Shown: positions 4,888-9,471 of the stretch, in pieces
Numbering within the stretch: position 1 is the first letter of the stretch
Layout: every line of letters begins with the position of its first letter
From: Deltaproteobacteria bacterium
GTDB lineage: Bacteria > Desulfobacterota > Desulfarculia > Adiutricales > Adiutricaceae
Reading direction: 5' to 3'
NCBI GenBank assembly: GCA_031257955.1
Contig: JAIRNQ010000342.1
Location: forward strand, 1-9,471
DNA length: 9,471 nt
Made by a program: the position numbers and the translations under genes
The notes under the pieces: model-generated
What the model was told of the DNA's origin: nothing
What the model saw: only the letters and a program-made list of their open reading frames with translations
The model's database searches: none

Positions 4888-5436
4888 TTAGAGTAGGGCC
4901 GGCCAGAGGTCCTTGTGGGGGCGGGCTATGACCACGGAGCTGACCAGGTTGCCGTCGCTAGCCAAGCGTTCCTCGGCGGCTTTTTTGGCCGCCTCCACCT
5001 GGCCCAGTTCGCCGGTAAAGAAAACTTCGCCTTTGCCTCCCAGGCCGCGGGCCAGGCGGATGTCCAGGAGGGTGACCCTGGCCGCCTTGGCCACGGTGTC
5101 CCCGGCCCGGATGGCCGAGATGGCGGCGAAGGTTTCTATGACGCCCAGGGCTTCCAGCCGGTCGATTTGGTTGGTGCCGGAGACGGCCGGCAGGACCGAG
5201 TCGTCCACGTTGGTGATGACGTGGGCCTCGACCAGGAAGTGGCCGGCGGCGTCGATGGCTTTGGTGACCGAGGTGGTCACGTTGGCCACTTGTCCGGAGA
5301 CTATGGTCACGAATTTCCCCGGGCAGATGGGCGTGGCCAGGACCATGGTTACCTCCGAGGCTTTAAGCATCTCGTCGGTGGCTTCCACGGCCACGGGGAC
5401 GGTTTTAAATTCCACTAGTCCTAAGGCGGTGCTCAT
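4888..5436 (-). CDS. pduT: PduT-type trimeric BMC shell protein
   Basis: A 182-residue microcompartment shell protein with two BMC domains in tandem (about 4-88 and 96-180), matching the usual PduT length of about 184. Such proteins form trimers that resemble the hexameric shell tiles. ALGLVEFKTVPVAVEATDEM starts domain 1 and EALGVIETFAAISAI starts domain 2. Cys38 in TPICPGKF sits where the PduT family coordinates a [4Fe-4S] cluster at the trimer axis, so this protein probably passes electrons or a cluster across the shell. It follows the PduS-like gene, its usual electron-transfer partner. The Shine-Dalgarno is weak (AGGTAA). It is the last gene of the operon before the terminator at 4777-4746. 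Confidence 0.9.
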   Translation of the reverse strand: MSTALGLVEFKTVPVAVEATDEMLKASEVTMVLATPICPGKFVTIVSGQVANVTTSVTKAIDAAGHFLVEAHVITNVDDSVLPAVSGTNQIDRLEALGVIETFAAISAIRAGDTVAKAARVTLLDIRLARGLGGKGEVFFTGELGQVEAAKKAAEERLASDGNLVSSVVIARPHKDLWPALL

Positions 5437-5533
5437 TGGTTACCTGGCTGGGCTTTGGGGCGGGGCTGGGGGCCCGGCCCGGGTTACGGCCTTGGCGAAA
5501 ATTTGGTGCCGGTAGTTTTTCCCGGCTGGCGGC

Positions 5534-5565
5534 CCGACTGAGACCGCCCTCGGGGGCTCAGTCGG
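5534..5565 (-). promoter_or_regulatory. Intercistronic hairpin overlapping the pduS stop codon
   Basis: CCGACTGAG (5534-5542) and CTCAGTCGG (5557-5565) form a perfect 9-bp inverted repeat, with further C/G pairing inside the 14-nt loop. The TGA stop of the PduS-like gene (5560-5558) lies in one arm. No T-run follows on the - strand, so it is better read as an mRNA-stabilising or processing hairpin between pduS and pduT than as a terminator. Confidence 0.6.
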
Positions 5566-6904
5566 CGGCGATGGTTATGTGGGTGGCGTCTATGGACTCC
5601 ACCCGTCCGGGCAAGCTGGCGTGAACGGTGGCCCCGGTGGCCCCCTGGGGCGTTTCGGCGATGGTTTGGCCGACTTGGACCCGCTCGCCCACAGAAACGA
5701 TGGGCTGGCTCGGGGCGCCCAGGTGCTGCTTTAGGGCCAGCTTCAGGAGGGTGGGCTTGGCCGGAAAATCCTTAAGGGGCGCCTTGAGGGAGTCGTATTG
5801 GGCCAAGCCCAGTTTCTGGACCAGCTTGGGGATGGGGTAACCGCGCAACTCCCTAAAGCGGTTGGCCTTGGGGGCAGGGTCCTTTTTAAATAACCTGGCC
5901 ACCTCCGGGCCCAGTCGGCCCTTAAGTTCATGGTTTAGGCGCCAGGGTTGGAGGCCCATAACGCAAGCCTGTTCGCAGAGGCCGCATTCGCAGCAAAGAA
6001 AGACTTGGCCGGCCCTTTGGGCGCCTTCCCCGGTCTGTCCGTAAGAGGCCAAGCGCATAATCGTGTCGGGGTGGAGGTTGTGGCCCAGAAGGTAGCGCGG
6101 GCAAAGTTCCGTGCAGTACGCGCAATGGCAGCAGCTGGTTTTGGCAATCCGCATCATCTGGCTAAGGCCGCGGCGCTTGGCCTCGGCCCTGGGGTGGTTC
6201 CTGGGCAAAACGATTAGGCCTTTGGTGATTTTGGTGACCGGATTGGTAAGGCTTTCCTCAAGTTTTCCCATCATTGGGCCGCCGTTTATGATCACTGGGT
6301 CGGGGACGGTGGCCCCGCCGGCGGCGGCGACCACCTCGGCCATGGCTATCCCGACCGGCACTTTGAAGGTGGCCGGGTTTTTTACCGAGCCGGTCACGGT
6401 CAGGTATTTTTGGGTAACCGGGGCGCCGTTATGGTAAGCGTCAAAAACGTTTAAGAGGCTTTCCACGTTAATGACCAGGGCACCGCAAGCCAAAGGCAGC
6501 CCGCCTTCCGGGACGACACGGCCGAGGACCTCGTAGACCAGAACCTGTTCGTCGCCCATGGGATAGCTGTTGCCCAGGGTCCGGATGGAGAGATTGGGCT
6601 TACCCTTGATCTCCTGGGCCAGGGCGGCCAGGGCCCCCTTGTATTTTTCCTTAAAGGCCAAGATGCCGGACTTGGCCCCCAGGGAGGCCACGACCGTTTC
6701 CAGGGCCCGGACCAGCTCGCCGGCCCGGAGCTCGGCCAGCTGTTGGTCGACCTTGAGCAAAGGCTCGCACTCGGCCCCGTTGACGATGACGACTTCGGGG
6801 GTGGCGGCCAGTTTGACGGCCGTGGGGAAGCCGGCCCCGCCGGCCCCCACCACGCCGGCTCGGGCCACGGCGGCCAATAATTCGTTTTTGTCGATTGCGC
6901 CCAT
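5558..6904 (-). CDS. pduS: PduS-type microcompartment Fe-S flavoprotein (RnfC-like cobalamin reductase)
   Basis: This 448-residue protein matches the PduS family (about 451) and shares the RnfC/Nqo1 core. The N-terminal glycine-rich flavin site is GVVGAGGAGFPT (17-28), followed by NGAECEPLL (42-50). Then come an SLBB-like middle, two [4Fe-4S] motifs (C258-x2-C261-x2-C264-x3-C268 and C304-x2-C307-x2-C310-x3-C314) and a C-terminal sandwich-type domain (about 385-448). In Pdu systems it reduces cobalamin for adenosylation and may move electrons through PduT. It lies between eutA and pduT in the operon, which fits both roles. The ATG at 6904 has no clear Shine-Dalgarno (AACAAGTTTT precedes it), so translation may depend on another signal, but the match to the family begins at this residue. 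Confidence 0.9.
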   Translation of the reverse strand: MGAIDKNELLAAVARAGVVGAGGAGFPTAVKLAATPEVVIVNGAECEPLLKVDQQLAELRAGELVRALETVVASLGAKSGILAFKEKYKGALAALAQEIKGKPNLSIRTLGNSYPMGDEQVLVYEVLGRVVPEGGLPLACGALVINVESLLNVFDAYHNGAPVTQKYLTVTGSVKNPATFKVPVGIAMAEVVAAAGGATVPDPVIINGGPMMGKLEESLTNPVTKITKGLIVLPRNHPRAEAKRRGLSQMMRIAKTSCCHCAYCTELCPRYLLGHNLHPDTIMRLASYGQTGEGAQRAGQVFLCCECGLCEQACVMGLQPWRLNHELKGRLGPEVARLFKKDPAPKANRFRELRGYPIPKLVQKLGLAQYDSLKAPLKDFPAKPTLLKLALKQHLGAPSQPIVSVGERVQVGQTIAETPQGATGATVHASLPGRVESIDATHITIAAD

Positions 6905-7060
6905 AAAACTTGTTATCGTTTACGCTCTTTTGTTAAAGGGTCCCGGATTGGTGCCCATTGGTGGGTCCTGTTGGCGTGCCACTTTGGCCGGTCCGGTCAG
7001 GGCTGTCCAGTCAGGGCCCTGCATTCAGGGCTGTCCATGGTTATCTTTGGTGGGTGGGCC
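6905..7060 (-). other. 156-bp gap between eutA and pduS with 14-bp repeats
   Basis: No gene is seen. The gap is larger than the others in this operon. It contains three tandem 14-bp repeats (listed separately) and an A/T-rich stretch just before the PduS start. I see no convincing promoter, but a processing site or internal regulatory site is possible. Confidence 0.5.
6997..7038. repeat. Three tandem 14-bp repeats between eutA and pduS
   Basis: The units are TCAGGGCTGTCCAG (6997-7010), TCAGGGCCCTGCAT (7011-7024) and TCAGGGCTGTCCAT (7025-7038). Units 1 and 3 are identical over 13 nt. They could be repeated binding sites or a replication-slippage product. Confidence 0.8.
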
Positions 7061-8500
7061 TCACTCTCCAAAGATCAGGGTTTTGACGACCACGGGGACG
7101 ACCCGGCCGGAGGCCACGGTTTGGCCAATGTCCACATAGTCGCCGTTTTCGACCTTGACCCCGTCCAGAGAGATGATTTTCTTGTCTGGCAAGGCCGATC
7201 GCAGGGCTTGGCCCAGGCTTTTGGCCAGATCCTCCTCGGTGACGACGATCAGTGAGCCGCTTTGGGCCAAGTAATTGGCTAGCCCGTTTAGGATGTGGTC
7301 CTTAAGGGCCAGCACTTGATCATAGGTGGGGTTTTTGGGGCCCCTAAACGCCACGGCTATGGTCTGATAGCCGCCGTCACCCTCCCGAAACCATTGTATC
7401 CTTTGGGCCAGCCGGGAGGCGAAGTGCCGATAATCGTTTTCCTCGTCCTCCGCCGTGAGCTTTAGGATGGGGACGTTTTTAAAGGGTAGCGCTTCCGGGT
7501 GGCTGACGGTAACCGTGGAGCCGGAGAGCTCCAGTGAATTCGAGCCGGCCCCGACCACTGTGGCCCGGATGGTTTCCTGGGGGGTCAGGATGACCGCGGA
7601 GGAAAAGTCTGGGCAAGAACGGACGGCTTGGCCCAGGATAGGGCCGATGTCCCCGTAGAGGAAGGGATCTTGGGGGATCTCCCCGTAAACGAAGTCGGCC
7701 ACGCCGCCGGAGAAGGTCAGCCCGAAGAGATCGTGCTTGGATCTCAAGGGATGGGAGGTAATCATCAGATCGAGAAGATCCTTAGGCCCTTCGACCAAGC
7801 CAAGCGATTGGGCCATGATCGAGGCGAGGCTTTGGCAGAGGGTTTCTAGATCCTTGAGGTTGGCCTTTTGCCCCTCCTCGAAGCGCAGACCCAGGCGTTG
7901 GCCCAGGGCGGCGAATTTGGGCGAGATCCGGCCGTAGCGAAGGTCGCTTCCAACCATGATTTGCCTGCCCCCGATGTCCAGGCAGGAGGTGTCGATGGGC
8001 GAGCCTTCCAAAAACACGGCCGAATTGGTGGTGCCGCCGCCGATGTCCAGGTTGGCTATGGGTCGGCCAGGGGCGCTTTTGCTCATTTGGGCCGTGCCGG
8101 CCCCGCGGCCGGCCAGAATCGACTCCAAGTCACTTCCGGCGGTAGCCACCACGAAGTCGCCGGCCAGACCGCTCATGGTCCTCAGCACGGCCTCGCTGTT
8201 TTCTTTGCGGGCCGTCTCCCCGGTGATGATAACGGCCCCGGCGGCCAGATCGGCGGGCTTAAAACCGGCCTTACGGTACTCGCCCTCGACGATGGCCAAG
8301 ACCGCGTCGGCGTCTATTACCGTTGGGGCCAAGAGGGGCGTGAAGTGGATTTCGCCCTGGTAGATGACCTCCTTTTCGATAATTTGGATCCTGGGGACGG
8401 AAGCGGCGCCGGCCACGTTTTCGACTTGTATGCGGCTAAAGATGACTTGGGTGGTCGTGGTCCCCAGGTCGATGCCCACGCTGATTAGGCTGTCTCCCAA
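7061..8500 (-). CDS. eutA: EutA-type ethanolamine ammonia-lyase reactivating factor
   Basis: A 479-residue ASKHA-fold ATPase matching EutA (about 467 in E. coli). The phosphate-1 motif is GIDLGTTTTQVIFSR (9-23), followed by GAVIITGETARKEN (88-101), GDFVVATAGSDLESILAGRG (114-133), phosphate-2 LDIGGGTTN (151-159) and the adenosine-motif region LTFSGGV (261-267). The C-terminus GDYVDIG...VVPVVVKTL resembles EutA closely. EutA uses ATP to release damaged cobalamin from ethanolamine ammonia-lyase so that fresh adenosylcobalamin can bind, so its presence predicts EutBC nearby. I accept the TTG start at 8500-8498: AAGGG sits about 8 nt upstream and the gene begins 12 nt after the eutT stop. No methionine or valine start further in has a suitable ribosome site. 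It is co-transcribed with eutT. Confidence 0.92.
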   Translation of the reverse strand: MGDSLISVGIDLGTTTTQVIFSRIQVENVAGAASVPRIQIIEKEVIYQGEIHFTPLLAPTVIDADAVLAIVEGEYRKAGFKPADLAAGAVIITGETARKENSEAVLRTMSGLAGDFVVATAGSDLESILAGRGAGTAQMSKSAPGRPIANLDIGGGTTNSAVFLEGSPIDTSCLDIGGRQIMVGSDLRYGRISPKFAALGQRLGLRFEEGQKANLKDLETLCQSLASIMAQSLGLVEGPKDLLDLMITSHPLRSKHDLFGLTFSGGVADFVYGEIPQDPFLYGDIGPILGQAVRSCPDFSSAVILTPQETIRATVVGAGSNSLELSGSTVTVSHPEALPFKNVPILKLTAEDEENDYRHFASRLAQRIQWFREGDGGYQTIAVAFRGPKNPTYDQVLALKDHILNGLANYLAQSGSLIVVTEEDLAKSLGQALRSALPDKKIISLDGVKVENGDYVDIGQTVASGRVVPVVVKTLIFGE

Positions 8501-8512
8501 GGCCGGCCGCCC

Positions 8513-9268
8513 TTAGATGCCCGAATGCTCGGGGACGAACCCCGCGGGCAGGTATTTAAACATCAAAACGTAAAACAGGCTCGACAGGCGGTTCAGGGCC
8601 ATGATGATGTCTTCCCGGCGAGTGGTCCCGTCGGCGTCCTGAAAGGCTTCGGCGGCGGCCAGTTCCGTCTCCCTGACCGTGGCCCTCAATTCATTTAAGG
8701 CTACCGTTAGGGGTCCCATCTTGTGGGTGGATTTCATGTGGCGGTGGCCGAAGTGGGTGAGGGGATTGTGGCTGCGGTCTTTGATTTCCTTGGCGTCCCA
8801 GGAGCAGAGCCTCATCTCCGGGACCGGTTCGTTTCTAAGCTCGGCCGGTAAAAGTGACCGGGTGAAATTCAGTATTTCCTCCAAGTCGTTGACGTAGTCG
8901 TCCCGGCCTTCCTTCACCCCCACCAGCTGGGCCGAAATAATCTTGGCGCAGAGGGTGTCCAGGCGACCCCGAAAACGGATGATCGGATGGTTTTTGGCTA
9001 CCAGCTGCCGGCCGGTCAGGTGGGTCAAACCCTCTGGCTTGGAGTTTAGGATGGCCCCGTCCGGCCCGACGAAGGTGCCCGGGGGAAGGGCTTTAAATGA
9101 GGCGTCCTTTACCCCTTGTCCGGCCTCGGCGAAAATGGGGGTAATGCCCCGCTCCTTCAGAAAGTCCAAGGCGGCCGGGGTGGCGACGGTTCCGGCCGGG
9201 ATGGTCCAGCTCGGGACGGTCCGGTCCAGAAGGATTCGCCTAAGTTCGCTTTCGGTCAAAACCGGCAT
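8513..9268 (-). CDS. eutT: EutT-type cobalamin adenosyltransferase
   Basis: A 251-residue homologue of EutT (267 in E. coli), which transfers adenosyl from ATP to reduced cobalamin to make the cofactor of ethanolamine ammonia-lyase. The N-terminal segment IPAGTVATPAALDFLKERGI (23-42) matches the EutT start. LTHLTGRQLVAKNHP (81-95), RATVRETELAAAEAF (195-209) and ALNRLSS (224-230) match the catalytic part. The HX11CCxxC metal-binding motif of Salmonella-type EutT is absent: there is no cysteine in residues 1-106. From memory, a class of EutT without that motif exists in Gram-positive bacteria, so this is probably a member of that class rather than a broken gene. GGAGGG at 9278-9283, 9 nt before the ATG, supports the start. 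First complete gene of the operon in this window. Confidence 0.9.
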   Translation of the reverse strand: MPVLTESELRRILLDRTVPSWTIPAGTVATPAALDFLKERGITPIFAEAGQGVKDASFKALPPGTFVGPDGAILNSKPEGLTHLTGRQLVAKNHPIIRFRGRLDTLCAKIISAQLVGVKEGRDDYVNDLEEILNFTRSLLPAELRNEPVPEMRLCSWDAKEIKDRSHNPLTHFGHRHMKSTHKMGPLTVALNELRATVRETELAAAEAFQDADGTTRREDIIMALNRLSSLFYVLMFKYLPAGFVPEHSGI

Positions 9269-9367
9269 GGGTCAAGGCCCTCCGCAAAAACGCCGCGCCA
9301 AATTGACGCCTGTTGGCTCGGGCGCCAAATCGGTGCCCGAGGCCCGGCCGGCCAAGCAGGCCAAATT

Positions 9368-9390
9368 GGTCCATCCCCAAGGGATGGACC
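9368..9390 (-). terminator. 10-bp hairpin upstream of eutT
   Basis: GGTCCATCCC (9368-9377) and GGGATGGACC (9381-9390) form a perfect 10-bp stem with a 3-nt loop. It lies 35-57 nt beyond the stop codon at 9425-9427 in the - direction. Only AATTTGG follows on that strand, so the U-tract is poor. It may act as a weak terminator, an attenuator or an mRNA-stabilising hairpin. Confidence 0.45.
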
Positions 9391-9424
9391 GCTAGGGACG
9401 GTCCCCGGGCCCAAAGGGGCCGGC

Positions 9425-9471
9425 TTACTGGTCGTACCAGTTGGCCGGGTAGACGACGTAAAAGAACCGGG
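9425..9471 (-). CDS. C-terminal end of an unidentified protein (partial)
   Basis: Only the last 15 codons and stop lie in the window. On the - strand one frame reads RFFYVVYPANWYDQ and then TAA (9427-9425). The other two frames also stay open over this short distance, so the choice rests on the protein-like aromatic sequence and the plausible stop position before the hairpin and eutT. The gene would be the neighbour upstream of eutT in the same direction and might belong to the same ethanolamine/microcompartment operon. I cannot identify the family from so few residues. Confidence 0.4.
   Translation of the reverse strand, partial: RFFYVVYPANWYDQ

Noticed and set aside
4678..4896. + strand frame of 72 codons between the radical SAM and pduT genes
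   Set aside because: Arginine/glycine-rich low-complexity translation that spans the operon terminator. No ribosome-binding site or domain.
4913..5515. Long + strand frames opposite the pduT-like gene
   Set aside because: They are antisense shadows caused by high G/C codon bias. The - strand frame has clear family motifs.
7868..8488. Long + strand frame of 206 codons opposite eutA
   Set aside because: It is antisense to a well-recognised EutA and has no recognisable motif.

Overview
The window joins two kinds of DNA. The left part (about 1-2650) is strikingly A/T-rich and carries four small genes of unknown function on the + strand. The right part (about 2700-9471) is G/C-rich, and every gene recognised there lies on the - strand. 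The right part holds most of a B12-dependent bacterial microcompartment (BMC) operon and a separate radical SAM gene. A corrinoid-dependent compartment, Fe-S electron transfer and a radical SAM/SPASM enzyme suggest an anaerobic or facultatively anaerobic bacterium with a G/C-rich genome. The sequence does not fix the phylum. Desulfobacterota-like or clostridial relatives are only guesses.

Layout, left to right. At 138-165 there is a near-ideal sigma-70 promoter (TTGACA, 16-nt spacer, extended -10 TATAAT). A leader of about 300 nt follows, with two ~25-nt direct repeats, several hairpins and a possible pseudoknot. Then come four paralogous genes of 138-139 codons (471-887, 948-1367, 1684-2103, 2238-2654). 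All share an N-terminus of the form QDFVxNxSxTxF followed by FTLxNF. Between genes 2 and 3 lie a nested-stem RNA-like element (1381-1494) and a 133-bp MITE-like insertion (1523-1655) with perfect 18-bp terminal inverted repeats and a 10-bp target duplication. Genes 3 and 4 arose by a tandem duplication of about 554 bp. After gene 4 a ~30-bp G/C-rich repeat is amplified (2715-2866), and a strong intrinsic terminator on the + strand sits at 3085-3119.

The convergent - strand unit at 4506-3457 encodes a radical SAM/SPASM protein with its own promoter (4670-4642). It is insulated from the upstream operon by a terminator at 4777-4746. The operon reads leftward: the last residues of an unidentified protein (9471-9425), then EutT-type cobalamin adenosyltransferase, EutA-type reactivase of ethanolamine ammonia-lyase, PduS-type Fe-S flavoprotein, and PduT-type trimeric shell protein with the pore cysteine.

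How they work together. EutT would make adenosylcobalamin, and EutA would exchange damaged cofactor out of ethanolamine ammonia-lyase. PduS would move electrons for cobalamin reduction or NAD recycling, and PduT would pass electrons or carry a cluster across the shell. The ammonia-lyase, aldehyde dehydrogenase and main shell genes are not in the window and probably lie beyond its right edge. The most novel part is the small-gene family with its structured RNA leader. Its function is unknown, and any link to the convergent radical SAM gene is speculative.
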